This document shows, piece after piece, positions 18,480-28,298 of a DNA stretch of 64,000 nt. The stretch covers positions 868,001 through 932,000 of the forward strand of contig NZ_CP077725.1 of NCBI RefSeq assembly GCF_024730565.1, written 5' to 3'. The notes beneath the pieces are model-generated. The model ran no database searches. It was given only the letters and a program-made list of their open reading frames with translations, and was not told where the DNA came from. The stretch's first letter is position 1. Every line of letters starts with the position of its first letter. The position numbers and the translations under genes are program-made. Source of the DNA: Clostridium sp. CM027 (GTDB lineage Bacteria > Bacillota > Clostridia > Clostridiales > Clostridiaceae).

Positions 18480-18941
18480 TTAGTTATAATCTAAATCATC
18501 TAGATTTTCTTCTGTAAAAACTTTTATACCCCTGGATAATAATAACTCCGCAGTAACTCCATTACCTTTTTTTTTGGTTCCACTAAAAGTTCCATCGTAT
18601 ATTTGGGGAGTTCCACAAGAAGGACTTCGTGCTTTTAAAATAGCAATACTAGCTCCAACGTTTTGTGCAATTTCAAGAGTTTCATAAGCCCCTTTTATAA
18701 ACTTTGCAGTTACATCATCATCCTCTGGCCCAAGAATTCTAGCTTTACCTTCTAGCACATCTCTACCATTCCCGTTTACAATTTCATGAGGAGCCCTAGG
18801 GGTTTCTTGTCCCCCTAACTGTTCTGGGCAAACAGGCATAACTTTTCCTTCTTTCAATAGTTTAAGCACCCTTAAATCTAAATTATTGCCACCATTATAT
18901 TTACAATTAACTCCACATAAACAAGCACTTGCAATAATCAT
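18480..18941 (-). CDS. DUF523 family protein
   Basis: 153 residues. The family pattern is clear: CLCGVNCKYNGGN at the N-terminus, VCPEQLGGQETPR and ARSPSCGTPQIYDG. Conserved cysteines suggest metal or Fe-S binding, but no function is established. It lies 12 nt before the oxidase gene and 14 nt after mutS2, in one transcription unit. Confidence 0.88.
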   Translation of the reverse strand: MIIASACLCGVNCKYNGGNNLDLRVLKLLKEGKVMPVCPEQLGGQETPRAPHEIVNGNGRDVLEGKARILGPEDDDVTAKFIKGAYETLEIAQNVGASIAILKARSPSCGTPQIYDGTFSGTKKKGNGVTAELLLSRGIKVFTEENLDDLDYN

Positions 18942-18955
18942 ATCATAACCATCCT

Positions 18956-21322
18956 TTATTTTAGTTCTACTACAGTAACTCCACTACCGCCTTCACCGTA
19001 ATTTCCCAATCTATATGTTTTAACATGGCCATGCCTCTTTAACATATCTGTAATAGCTTTTCTTAAAACTCCTGTCCCCTTGCCATGAATAATTGTAGCT
19101 TCTTTAAGTCCTCCTAAACAAGCTTCATCTAAATATTTATCAACAGTATAAAGAGCTTCCTCCGAATCCATACCTCTTAAATCTACAGAAGTTGACACAT
19201 TTCTTATATTTAGCTTCATTTCTCTCTTAATTATCTTTGCCTTTTTCTTATCTTCCTGCGTAAGCTTTGATTCTCTCAGATCACCCACTTTGACATTTAT
19301 CTTCATAATGCCAGCTTGAACCTGCACCTCACCCTTTTTATCAGGTTTTGAGATTACAATAACCTTTTGGTTAAGAGATGGTAAATATACTTCCTGACCT
19401 TGTTTTACATTTTTTAATTTTTCTCCTAGTTCGTCATTGCTTTTTTCTACATGTCTATCTAATGTTTCAAGCTTATTTTTAATTTTCATTCTTTCCTCTT
19501 CAAGCTTTTGCCTTGCTTCAGAGGAATATCCAAGCTTTTCAAGTTGTCTCATGTTTTTAAGAATGACATCTGATTCTTCCTTGGCATCTTTTATAAGTCT
19601 CTTTGCTTCCCTTTGAGCTTCATACATTGCATTTTCTCTAATGTTTTCAAGTTTATATAATTTTTCCTGGTATTTGTCTTTTAACTTACTAGCTTCTAGC
19701 TTCAAAGCTTCAGCTTCCCTAGCATCACGCTCTGCCTTTATGCTCTTTTCTTGCAAACTTTGAACTAATTCTTCAAACTCTAATGTATCTTTAGAAATAT
19801 TCTCTTTTGCATTTTTAATAATGTAATCTGGGAGACCTAGTCTCTTAGATATTTCAAAAGCATTTGATTTACCTGGTACTCCAATTATCAGTCTATATGT
19901 TGGGCTTAACGTGTCTACATTAAATTCTACAGAAGCATTTTCAACCCCTGTAGTTTTTAAAGCATATCCTTTTAATTCACTATAATGGGTAGTCGCAACT
20001 ACTTTTGTACCTCTTGCCCTTAAATTTTCGAGAATCGAAACAGCAAGTGCTGCTCCCTCTGTAGGATCTGTTCCAGCTCCTAATTCATCAAATAGAGCTA
20101 GAGATTTTATATCTGCTTTTTCAATTATATTTACTATATTTGCCATATGGGAAGAAAAGGTAGATAAGCTTTGCTCTATGCTTTGCTCGTCACCTATATC
20201 TGCGAAAATCTCATGAAAAAAGCTTACCATGGACCCTTCTCTAGCTGGAATTAAAATCCCACTCATAGCCATTAACTGAATTAAGCCTACAGTTTTTAAA
20301 GTTACTGTTTTACCCCCGGTATTGGGTCCTGTTATTACTAGTGAAGTAAATTCTCCTCCTAAATAAATATTACTAGGTACTACAACCAACGGATCTATCA
20401 AAGGGTGCCTTGCTTCAATTATATCTATTACTCCCTCTTCATTAACCCCTGGAATAATAGCATTAATTTCTATTGCATACCCTGCCTTTGCAAAAATAAA
20501 ATCTAATTCCCATACTATATTTGCATTGTTACCAACAATATTTATATTTTCATATATCTTATAGGATAATTCAGCCAAAATTCTTTCAACCTCAGCCTTT
20601 TCCTTTAGCATAATTTCCTTAATTTCATTATTTAGGTTCACTAAACTCATTGGCTCAATGAATAGTGTAGCCCCTGAAGAACTCTGATCATGCACAATTC
20701 CTGGCACACTACCCTTATGTTCTATTTTAACAGGAATTACGTATCTATCCCCTCTTATAGTATAAAGGCTTTCTTGAAGATATTTTGCATTTGATCTAAC
20801 TAGTGAAGTTACCTTATCTTTTACTGAAGCATTTTTCTCTTTTAAAGATTTCCTTAAGCTAAAAAGCAAACTACTAGCCCTATCAGAAATTTCTTCATCA
20901 CTAATTATTGCTATAAAAATTTCATCTTCTAATTTTTTTATTGGGACAATCCCAATACATATATCTTCTAAAACTCTAGAGGACTGCTCATCTGACTTGT
21001 TACCAACATAATTTTGAAATAATCTAGCACACCTAAGCATTTGCGCTATCCTCAAAAGCTGCGTTGGCATAAGTGATGCTGCTTTTGATGCCCTTATTAT
21101 TGCAGATCGAACATCATATATACCTTCAAATGGTGCACTTCCTTTTTTTGATAAAAGCAGTAATGCCTCATTAGTTTCCTGTAAGTGTTCTTTTACTTCA
21201 TAAATATTAGTGTAAGGCTCCAAACCCTCTATAAGGTCTTTACCTGCCGTAGTGTGCGTGTATGCTTTGATTTTTTCTTTAATTTTATAGTATTCTAAAA
21301 CCTTTAATGATTTTGTATTCAT
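18956..21322 (-). CDS. mutS2: MutS2 endonuclease
   Basis: 788 residues, the usual MutS2 size. The ATPase has Walker A GPNTGGKTVTLKT, STFSSHM and Walker B DELGAGTDPTEGA; a long coiled coil spans about 520-640. The C-terminal Smr nuclease domain has DLRGMDSEEAL and IHGKGTGVLR. In Firmicutes MutS2 acts on collided ribosomes and in suppressing recombination. It lies downstream of the U32 gene by 50 nt. Confidence 0.96.
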   Translation of the reverse strand: MNTKSLKVLEYYKIKEKIKAYTHTTAGKDLIEGLEPYTNIYEVKEHLQETNEALLLLSKKGSAPFEGIYDVRSAIIRASKAASLMPTQLLRIAQMLRCARLFQNYVGNKSDEQSSRVLEDICIGIVPIKKLEDEIFIAIISDEEISDRASSLLFSLRKSLKEKNASVKDKVTSLVRSNAKYLQESLYTIRGDRYVIPVKIEHKGSVPGIVHDQSSSGATLFIEPMSLVNLNNEIKEIMLKEKAEVERILAELSYKIYENINIVGNNANIVWELDFIFAKAGYAIEINAIIPGVNEEGVIDIIEARHPLIDPLVVVPSNIYLGGEFTSLVITGPNTGGKTVTLKTVGLIQLMAMSGILIPAREGSMVSFFHEIFADIGDEQSIEQSLSTFSSHMANIVNIIEKADIKSLALFDELGAGTDPTEGAALAVSILENLRARGTKVVATTHYSELKGYALKTTGVENASVEFNVDTLSPTYRLIIGVPGKSNAFEISKRLGLPDYIIKNAKENISKDTLEFEELVQSLQEKSIKAERDAREAEALKLEASKLKDKYQEKLYKLENIRENAMYEAQREAKRLIKDAKEESDVILKNMRQLEKLGYSSEARQKLEEERMKIKNKLETLDRHVEKSNDELGEKLKNVKQGQEVYLPSLNQKVIVISKPDKKGEVQVQAGIMKINVKVGDLRESKLTQEDKKKAKIIKREMKLNIRNVSTSVDLRGMDSEEALYTVDKYLDEACLGGLKEATIIHGKGTGVLRKAITDMLKRHGHVKTYRLGNYGEGGSGVTVVELK

Positions 21323-21372
21323 AATAATTCACCATCTTTCCTTTGTTAAAAAATTTAAACGCCTACTATTAT

Positions 21373-23751
21373 TTATTCGACTCCTCTTTTATAGTGCCCT
21401 CTAGTATAATTTTTAAATTCTCCTTGCCATTCTTTATTGATATAATTTCTAAGAACCTCTATAGTTTCCTCATAATTTTCATGGATAAAATCTAATCTAA
21501 AAGAGGAAATATTATTTTTCTTTATTTCATCCATATTTGAGATCAAATTCACAGGCACATTGTTATAAATATAGCTTCTACAATATTTGTCAGTATCAAT
21601 ACTAAATTCTGCGCCCATTCTATCTTTAAGTGTATACAATCCTTTGATGCATTTCTCTTTGCAGGTATTATTATCACTCTTGTTTCCAAAAACGCTTCCT
21701 ATAGCACAATATTCACTAACCATAAGCTCATATTTTCCGTAAATCATAATTTGCAGTGGCAAAGAACTTTTAGTTGCAATTTTCTTGATTTCCATTTGGT
21801 TTAACTCAGCACTAATACAAGTTCCCGTTAGAAAATCCTTGTAAAAATCTCCTGCATAGCTATTAAAAATATTCAATTTATAATCCCCAATTACAGTGAT
21901 TTTTTTATTAAATCTACTAATTATTCCTAGATTAGCCGTAATAATACCTTTTAATTTACCTAAGTTATTCTCAATAAATTCACAAATACTTTCAAATTCT
22001 TCTTTGATAATATTGGGAACCTTAAAATAAATATTTACATCATACTCATTAAAGTTGATGTTACATCTTCTCATAAAAGGATTTATAGCAATATTATCAA
22101 AACCCATTTCAAGTACCGCTTTTAATTGCTCTTCATTTGTTACATATATAAGTGTCTCAGGTATAATGTTATTTTTATTCTCATTAAATTCTAAATAATT
22201 CTTTTCTCCCTGTAGGCTAAGTCCTTTATTGTAATTAATCTGCACATTATTTTTTTCTCTTTTATATTTTGCTATTATATAATTTTGAACGTCATCTATT
22301 AATTCTCGCCTAACTAAATTCAATGTTGCCATTGGCACAAAACCTTCTTCAAAGCTTTCAAAATTCACTTCATTTATTTTGAAAGGAGTATCTCCTGTTT
22401 TAGATAGATTTTTGGTTATACGTTCTCTTTCAAGTGGTTTATTTAAAGCTTCTTGAACAATATCTCCCTTAACATTAAAGCCTTTTCCCATATAACTTGT
22501 ACTTATACTTAAAGGCTTATTTGTGGCGAACTCAATCGAAAGATTTATTTCTATTTTCCTCTTAAATTTATCCTTATACCTATTTGAAAGATCATCCATT
22601 AACTTAACATCAGAAATTTTGTATAAAAAGTCTCCAGCTTTAAATTTAGCTGGTTTTAATAAAACTCTATCGGAGGTCACTGCATTTTCGACCTCTATTC
22701 CATTCTTTATTATTTTTGAAATAGCAAACCCATCCTCTAAAAACATTACACCATCTTTTAATGCTACATTCTCTAAAAGTGTTACTGACAAATCATCATT
22801 TGCGATGCCTATTGGTAGCCCAGAATTTTTAGGCACTTTATATGCCATCATATCTTTTCCTTTATTACCATATAGGTAAGCTTTTGAAAACCCTTCTCTA
22901 TTAAATAATTGTGTTAAAACTTTAGTATCCTTATCTAATTTTTGTATTTTATTATTACAAATATTGTCCAGCGCTCGTCTATATATTTCCACAACACCTG
23001 CAACATATTCCGGTTTTTTCATTCTTCCTTCAATTTTTAGTGAAGACGTGCCACTTTTAGCTATATCTTTTAAGTTTTCTATTGTACAAGTATCTTTAGG
23101 GCTTAAAAGGTATGCCTTATACATTTTGTCAGTGTTTTTATCTGTTAGTGTATAAGGTAATCTGCAGGGTTGAGCACATCTGCCCCTGTTTCCACTCCGC
23201 CCTCCAATAATACTACTCATAAGACACTGTCCCGAATAACATATGCATAAAGCTCCATGAACAAAAACTTCTGTTTCCACTTTTAAAGTGTTAGATATGT
23301 AATCAATTTCTTTTAAACTAAGCTCTCTTGAGAGAACTATCCTAGTAAATCCCATCTCTTTTAAAAACAAGGCAGCTTCGCCATTATGAATCGTCATCTG
23401 TGTGGACGCATGAAGCTCAAAATCAGGAAAATTATTTCTTATTAAGTATATTAATCCTGTATCTTGAACAATCAGTGCATCTACTCCTACACTATATAAA
23501 AAGCCTACATACTCCATAATTTCTTTTAATTCGTTATCCTTTAGTAATGTGTTTAAAGTAACATATACTTTAACTCCATAAATATGACAGTAATCTACTG
23601 CCCGAGCGAGGTTCTCATTATCAAAATTAAAAGCATAAGCTCTTGCTGAGAATTTACTTCCTCCTATATAAACTGCATCTGCCCTCATTTGCACTGCTGC
23701 ATATACGCTTTCCATACTTCCAGCAGGGGCTAGTAATTCAATCTTTTCCAT
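21373..23751 (-). CDS. U32-family peptidase / RlhA-like protein
   Basis: 792 residues. The N-terminal U32 domain starts ELLAPAGSMESVYAAVQMRA and carries HGALCICYSGQCLMSS and GNRGRCAQPCRLPY, the cysteines that bind Fe-S in this family. The long C-terminal part (about 330-790) includes the DUF3656-type region. Long U32 proteins of this form are related to RlhA, the tRNA/rRNA hydroxylation factor that acts on 23S rRNA C2501. The role is inferred from family. It is the first gene of the U32-mutS2-DUF523-oxidase run. Confidence 0.88.
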   Translation of the reverse strand: MEKIELLAPAGSMESVYAAVQMRADAVYIGGSKFSARAYAFNFDNENLARAVDYCHIYGVKVYVTLNTLLKDNELKEIMEYVGFLYSVGVDALIVQDTGLIYLIRNNFPDFELHASTQMTIHNGEAALFLKEMGFTRIVLSRELSLKEIDYISNTLKVETEVFVHGALCICYSGQCLMSSIIGGRSGNRGRCAQPCRLPYTLTDKNTDKMYKAYLLSPKDTCTIENLKDIAKSGTSSLKIEGRMKKPEYVAGVVEIYRRALDNICNNKIQKLDKDTKVLTQLFNREGFSKAYLYGNKGKDMMAYKVPKNSGLPIGIANDDLSVTLLENVALKDGVMFLEDGFAISKIIKNGIEVENAVTSDRVLLKPAKFKAGDFLYKISDVKLMDDLSNRYKDKFKRKIEINLSIEFATNKPLSISTSYMGKGFNVKGDIVQEALNKPLERERITKNLSKTGDTPFKINEVNFESFEEGFVPMATLNLVRRELIDDVQNYIIAKYKREKNNVQINYNKGLSLQGEKNYLEFNENKNNIIPETLIYVTNEEQLKAVLEMGFDNIAINPFMRRCNINFNEYDVNIYFKVPNIIKEEFESICEFIENNLGKLKGIITANLGIISRFNKKITVIGDYKLNIFNSYAGDFYKDFLTGTCISAELNQMEIKKIATKSSLPLQIMIYGKYELMVSEYCAIGSVFGNKSDNNTCKEKCIKGLYTLKDRMGAEFSIDTDKYCRSYIYNNVPVNLISNMDEIKKNNISSFRLDFIHENYEETIEVLRNYINKEWQGEFKNYTRGHYKRGVE

Positions 23752-23815
23752 TTACATCTCTCCTAATTAGTGTTGTAAGTCTTATTATACAGTAAATGTT
23801 GTCATCAATACAACA

Positions 23816-23847
23816 AAACCTCCACTGGATTTCCAGTAGAGGTTTCA
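23816..23847 (-). terminator. Terminator after the WG-repeat gene
   Basis: AAACCTCTACTGGA and TCCAGTGGAGGTTTT pair with a two-base loop, about 50 nt beyond the stop at 23897. Confidence 0.8.
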
Positions 23848-23896
23848 ATACTTATTTAATTATAATAGACTTAAGAAACTTCCATTCATTAAAATT

Positions 23897-24910
23897 TTAT
23901 GATTGTAATTTCCAAACATATTCCCCTAATTTATTAACATATCCAATTCTTTTACCTAATTCAACCCTTGCAATTCCACCAATAAATTCATATGCTTCTT
24001 CAAAACTTGGCTCTATAACTATTTCCCCAACGCAATCTATGTAACCCCACTTTTCTCCTATTTGAGCTGCTATTAAACCTTCACTCATAATATCTACATC
24101 TTCAAACTTAGTGGGTATTATAATGCTTCCATTTTTATCAATGCAACCATATTTTTCATTCTCACAAATTACAGCTATGCCTTCATAGAAACTATCTGCC
24201 CATTGAAACTTAGGTTTTATAATAAGCTCGCCGCTGCAATCTATATAGCCGTATTTTTCCCTCATTTCAACTGGTGCGAGTCCATCATTGAACTCCCCAC
24301 AAACATTATATCGAAGGGGTATAATTATTTCTCCCTTATTGTTTATATAGCCATACTTTCCATTAGCGCAAACAGATGCCATCCCATCGTTAAATGCATG
24401 GGCATACTCATAGATCGCATCTATTATAACTTTTCCATATTTATCAATATAAGCTATTCTACCACCTATTTGCACTGCTGCTAACCCTTCACTAAAGTCG
24501 CTTGCATCTAAAAAGTTTACCGGCACTATTTCCGTACCTTCAGCATCTATATATCCCCACATATATCCATTCTTTACTGCTGCTCTTCCCTCCATAAAGT
24601 AGTTAGCTTCATCATATTTAGGCTCAACGATAATTTCACCGTTTAAATTAATATAGCCTTTCTTTCCTTCCAACTTTATTACTGCAGATCCTTCGCTAAA
24701 CTGTTGAACTTCATCATATTTAGGTTCTATTACAACCTCTCCAGCTTTATTAATAAATCCATACTTTTCCTCTATTCCAATTATGGCTAGTTCGCCTTCA
24801 AACTCCTCAGCATAATTATATTTACATTCTATAACTACATTGCCTTCCTTATCTATATACCCATACCTTTTTTTTGATTTCACAGGATATAATGTTTTCT
24901 CATTCTTCAT
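23897..24910 (-). CDS. WG-repeat protein
   Basis: 337 residues from ATG 24910, chosen because AAAGGAAG lies 7 nt upstream; a longer frame to 24961 would overlap the exonuclease gene. Nearly the whole protein is about seven WG/KWG beta repeats of 45-47 residues such as KYGFINKAGEVVIEPKYDE. No signal peptide is seen. WG repeats probably form a beta scaffold for binding; no activity is known. Confidence 0.9.
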   Translation of the reverse strand: MKNEKTLYPVKSKKRYGYIDKEGNVVIECKYNYAEEFEGELAIIGIEEKYGFINKAGEVVIEPKYDEVQQFSEGSAVIKLEGKKGYINLNGEIIVEPKYDEANYFMEGRAAVKNGYMWGYIDAEGTEIVPVNFLDASDFSEGLAAVQIGGRIAYIDKYGKVIIDAIYEYAHAFNDGMASVCANGKYGYINNKGEIIIPLRYNVCGEFNDGLAPVEMREKYGYIDCSGELIIKPKFQWADSFYEGIAVICENEKYGCIDKNGSIIIPTKFEDVDIMSEGLIAAQIGEKWGYIDCVGEIVIEPSFEEAYEFIGGIARVELGKRIGYVNKLGEYVWKLQS

Positions 24911-24936
24911 ACTATAACTTCCTTTCTTATATATAT

Positions 24937-25695
24937 CTATAAAATAATGCTCACAGGACAATGATCCGATCCTAAAACATCATTTAAAATATTAGCTTCT
25001 TTTAATTCACTTACTAACTCCTCAGTTACAAAAAAATAGTCAATTCTCCATCCTACATTTTTTTCTCTAGCCTTAAATCTATAACTCCACCAAGAATATT
25101 TGGTTTCTGCCCCGTGGAGATATCTAAAAGTATCAACATAACCATATGATATAAATTTATCCATCCAAGCTCTCTCTACCGGTAAGAACCCTGAATATTT
25201 TTCGTTTGCTTTTGGATTTTTAAGATCTACTTCTTTGTGTGCAGTATTGTAATCCCCACAAATAATTAATTTTTTCCCTTTTAGTTTAAGCGTCTCACAG
25301 TAGGAGAGCAGTGCATCATAAAAGTCCATTTTATAATTTAACCTTTCTTCATCTCTCTGCCCATTAGGAAAATATATGTTAAATAGAGTAAACTTTTCAA
25401 ACTCAGTTATTAATATTCTGCCCTCACTATCAAATCTTTCTATTCCAATACCGTACGTAACAGATATTGGTTTTTCCTTAGTGTAAGTAGCTACACCACT
25501 ATACCCCTTTTTCTCCGCACACGAAAAATATGAGTAATAACCTTTTATATTTTTAAGCTCCTCAACTATTTGGTTTTCTTGGATTTTAGTTTCTTGAACA
25601 CATAAAATATCTGGCTGTTCTTCTTTAATCCATTCAATAAATCCTTTATTTTTTATAGCTCTTATGCCATTTACATTCCATGAATAAATTTTCAT
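24937..25695 (-). CDS. exoA: Exodeoxyribonuclease III
   Basis: 252 residues of the exonuclease III/AP endonuclease family. Motifs: SWNVNGIRA, VQETKIQ (metal Glu), GDYNTAHKEVDL and C-terminal SDHCPVS (catalytic Asp-His). It repairs abasic sites and 3' blocked ends in DNA. AAGGAAGG precedes ATG 25695. Confidence 0.96.
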   Translation of the reverse strand: MKIYSWNVNGIRAIKNKGFIEWIKEEQPDILCVQETKIQENQIVEELKNIKGYYSYFSCAEKKGYSGVATYTKEKPISVTYGIGIERFDSEGRILITEFEKFTLFNIYFPNGQRDEERLNYKMDFYDALLSYCETLKLKGKKLIICGDYNTAHKEVDLKNPKANEKYSGFLPVERAWMDKFISYGYVDTFRYLHGAETKYSWWSYRFKAREKNVGWRIDYFFVTEELVSELKEANILNDVLGSDHCPVSIIL

Positions 25696-25848
25696 AAAAA
25701 AACCTTCCTTCTACAGTTATTTCATACAAGTGCATTACCTATATAATTTTCATATATTCTTTATTTAATATATCATATTATTGAATATTATTGAATTATT
25801 TATTTAGCTATGCCTATCAACAAGTATTATATCCTAATTTCGCTATAA

Positions 25849-26002
25849 TTAAATCATCTCCTGCGGAGCTGCAACAGCTTCACAGAAGCTGCATTGACGA
25901 CTTCAGAAGGAGATTTATACTCCCACTAAAGTTTTCTATTTGTTAGGTTATGTAACTCCCGCTTATAGAAGTGGGAGACTTTCCTTCTAAAATGTCGTTA
26001 AA
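25849..26002 (-). repeat. Dispersed nested-hairpin repeat, copy B
   Basis: Inverted relative of the 17277 element. Read on the minus strand it begins TTTTAACGACATTTTAGAAGG, contains CTCCCACTTCTATAAGCGGGAG and an extra segment of about 35 nt, then ATAAATCTCCTTCTGAAG, and ends GGAGATGATTTA. Between exoA and the 26088 gene, this is the only recognisable content of a 390-nt gap. Confidence 0.75.
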
Positions 26003-26087
26003 AATTGCTTTTTAGTAAAAATACACACAATTACTATCACCTTTATGATTAAATCTGAATATTATTATAATGAAAGGGGGTTTATAC

Positions 26088-26405
26088 ATGAATTCTATAG
26101 AAAGATATGTTGGAAGCAAAGAAGAGTTTTACTTTTTCCTAAAAGATGAAGTTATAAGATTATTCAAAGACAAACTCAAAATAGACGGAACCCGTGTTTT
26201 AATACCTGACAATGAAGAATTAGGTTATGAATTTAAATTTGTTAGGGACGAAAATTATGGTGATTTCTCAATTAAAGTTAAATGGGGACAAAAACCAGAA
26301 AAAAACGAAGATTTCGAAGAAAATTTCCAAGAAAATTTTCAAGAAGACTCCGAAGAAGATTCAAAAATGATTATAGATAAACATTTTACCATGAATAACT
26401 ATTAA
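26088..26405 (+). CDS. Small acidic-tailed hypothetical protein
   Basis: 105 residues from ATG 26088, with AAAGGGGG 7 nt upstream; an ATG at 26070 lies before that site. The body (to about residue 70) alternates beta-like segments ending FSIKVKWG, somewhat like amphi-Trp proteins. Then comes a repetitive acidic stretch, ENFQENFQEDSEEDSK. No signal peptide. Function unknown. Confidence 0.65.
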   Translation: MNSIERYVGSKEEFYFFLKDEVIRLFKDKLKIDGTRVLIPDNEELGYEFKFVRDENYGDFSIKVKWGQKPEKNEDFEENFQENFQEDSEEDSKMIIDKHFTMNNY

Positions 26406-26450
26406 ATTATTTATCAACTAGTATGTTTATATAAAATTTTTCTTTTCCTC

Positions 26451-26488
26451 AATTTAACGACTTCAGCTCCGCAGGAGCTAATTTAAGC
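26451..26488 (+). repeat. Deleted fragment of the dispersed repeat (copy C)
   Basis: TTTAACGACTTC is joined directly to AGCTCCGCAGGAGCT, so the left end of the element abuts its right-end stem, with the middle lost. Confidence 0.55.
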
Positions 26489-26515
26489 AAATTCATTATT
26501 TTTTTGATATTTAAT

Positions 26516-26553
26516 AAAAACACTATATTGTATATTTACAATATAGTGTTTTA
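26516..26553 (-). terminator. Terminator of the nhaC gene
   Basis: AAAACACTATATTGTA/TACAATATAGTGTTTT hairpin located 25 nt beyond the stop at 26578. Confidence 0.75.
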
Positions 26554-26577
26554 TTACATATTATTAAAACTTTACAT

Positions 26578-28068
26578 TTAAGCAGATAATTCATCTTTAC
26601 TATCCATCTTAATATTTTTCTTTAATCTAACATTGGGTTCAGTCGGCAATTTAAATAATGGTATAAATCTATCTAGTCCTGTTATAGTAAGTAGTAATAA
26701 TGAACCTACTGCCACCATAGCCATAAAGTTATATCTTATTATATCAAGAGGTACAAACTTGTGAAGTGGATAAACTGATGAAGCTATCCCCATATAAAAA
26801 GCTATATATACATGCCATGGAATAAGCTGTGACCCAAATACACCAAGCGCATCACCGAAAGTAGCATTTCTTAAACGTAATGTATACATATCTTCTTCGC
26901 TACCCTCTACGTTATCTTCAAGTAAATTTTTGATTATTGGTCCAACTGTTACTATTTGTGCCATTTCATCTGCTAATGCAGCATTACCTAAAATTGACAA
27001 CATTCCATTCCAAAACATAAGTTGGCGTACATTTTTTGAAATTTTAGAAACTAATCTTGATAACGGAGCAAATGCATCCATTTTACCCATGATGCCTCCA
27101 AAGGCACCAACCCACATCATCATGACAATAACCCATGAACCTGCATCTGCGAAACCTATTTTCATTAATCCTAAAAATTGAGGTACAGATTCTACTGTTC
27201 CCGCTGTCAATCCAAGGATTAAAGATGTTATTATTCCAAGCCCTAAACATGCAAGTGTTGGAAGTCCTTTAATTGCTACTACAAGTACAACCAATAATGG
27301 AATTACCATATAATATGGAACCCCGGTTTTAACTTGATTTAAAAGTTCAACTGCTGAAGGTCTAGCTTTTTCAAGTGATACCCATACATCTTTTGGAATT
27401 TTATCTATTGCATCCGCTGCATTACCAATTACTGTTGGAAGTCCCATTCCAACGCTTACAGCATAGAACATAATTGCAGTTATTGTTAAACATATTAGTG
27501 ACCAAACACCTTGATGCCTTATTCTATCAATAACTTCCACTTTTTGAATACCTGAACTTACGACCGTTGTGTCAGAAATAAGCCCTATATTGTCTCCAAA
27601 ACAAGCTCCACCAGCAATTGCTGCTGTAGTAAGTAATAAATTTCCTCCTACTATATGGTTTAGCCATAGAAAAATCGGAGCACAAGCTGCAAAGGTTCCC
27701 CATGAACTACCAGTTGCAACTGAAAGCACTGCCGTTACCATAAATCCTGTTACAGCTACAGTTCTAGCTGTTAATCCAAGTGTTAATGAGAAATTAATTA
27801 TTGATGCACCCACTCCTGTTGACATAAAAGCCTCTGCCATTGCATAAGCTGCCATCAGTATAAAGAAAACTAATTGCATTTCTTTTACGTTATCCACCGC
27901 ACCATCAACAATGTCATTAAATTTAAATTTACATACTAATGATGCTATTATAGCTGCGTAAATAGTTGCTATTGGTGCCGCTAGTAATGCATCCATTTTA
28001 GACATCATTAATCCTGCCATTAAAAATACTGGTGATATTTTTAGTAAAGCGTTTAAGAAGCCAATCAT
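26578..28068 (-). CDS. NhaC-family Na+/H+ antiporter
   Basis: 496 residues with about 11-12 hydrophobic segments. NhaC-type motifs include SVATGSSWGTFAACAPI and GGACFGDNIGLISDTTVVSS in the middle of the protein. It is an inner-membrane secondary transporter; Na+/H+ or malate-2H+/Na+-lactate type exchange are both found in the family. Monocistronic, with a strong palindrome upstream (28112-28169). Confidence 0.9.
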   Translation of the reverse strand: MIGFLNALLKISPVFLMAGLMMSKMDALLAAPIATIYAAIIASLVCKFKFNDIVDGAVDNVKEMQLVFFILMAAYAMAEAFMSTGVGASIINFSLTLGLTARTVAVTGFMVTAVLSVATGSSWGTFAACAPIFLWLNHIVGGNLLLTTAAIAGGACFGDNIGLISDTTVVSSGIQKVEVIDRIRHQGVWSLICLTITAIMFYAVSVGMGLPTVIGNAADAIDKIPKDVWVSLEKARPSAVELLNQVKTGVPYYMVIPLLVVLVVAIKGLPTLACLGLGIITSLILGLTAGTVESVPQFLGLMKIGFADAGSWVIVMMMWVGAFGGIMGKMDAFAPLSRLVSKISKNVRQLMFWNGMLSILGNAALADEMAQIVTVGPIIKNLLEDNVEGSEEDMYTLRLRNATFGDALGVFGSQLIPWHVYIAFYMGIASSVYPLHKFVPLDIIRYNFMAMVAVGSLLLLTITGLDRFIPLFKLPTEPNVRLKKNIKMDSKDELSA

Positions 28069-28111
28069 GTATAAGTCCCCCTTTTTTGATTCCGTTTACA
28101 TAAATAATAGA

Positions 28112-28169
28112 ATAATATATAATATATAATGTACACACTTTCTTGTGTACATTATATATTATATATTAT
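28112..28169. repeat. Perfect 26-bp inverted repeat between divergent genes
   Basis: Arms 28112-28137 and 28144-28169 are exact complements around a 6-nt loop. The inner part is GTACACA/TGTGTAC and the outer part alternates A and T. It lies upstream of both nhaC (-) and the metallohydrolase (+), so it is not a normal 3' terminator. Confidence 0.85.
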
Positions 28170-28298
28170 ATTAGTTCAATTGTTTTTTATTTAGTAATTT
28201 AATACATATATATATATAATATAGCAGGTTATGTTATAATTAAATTAGATTTTTTAATCTTATTATAAAACGAATATATTAAAATTAAGAGGTATAAA

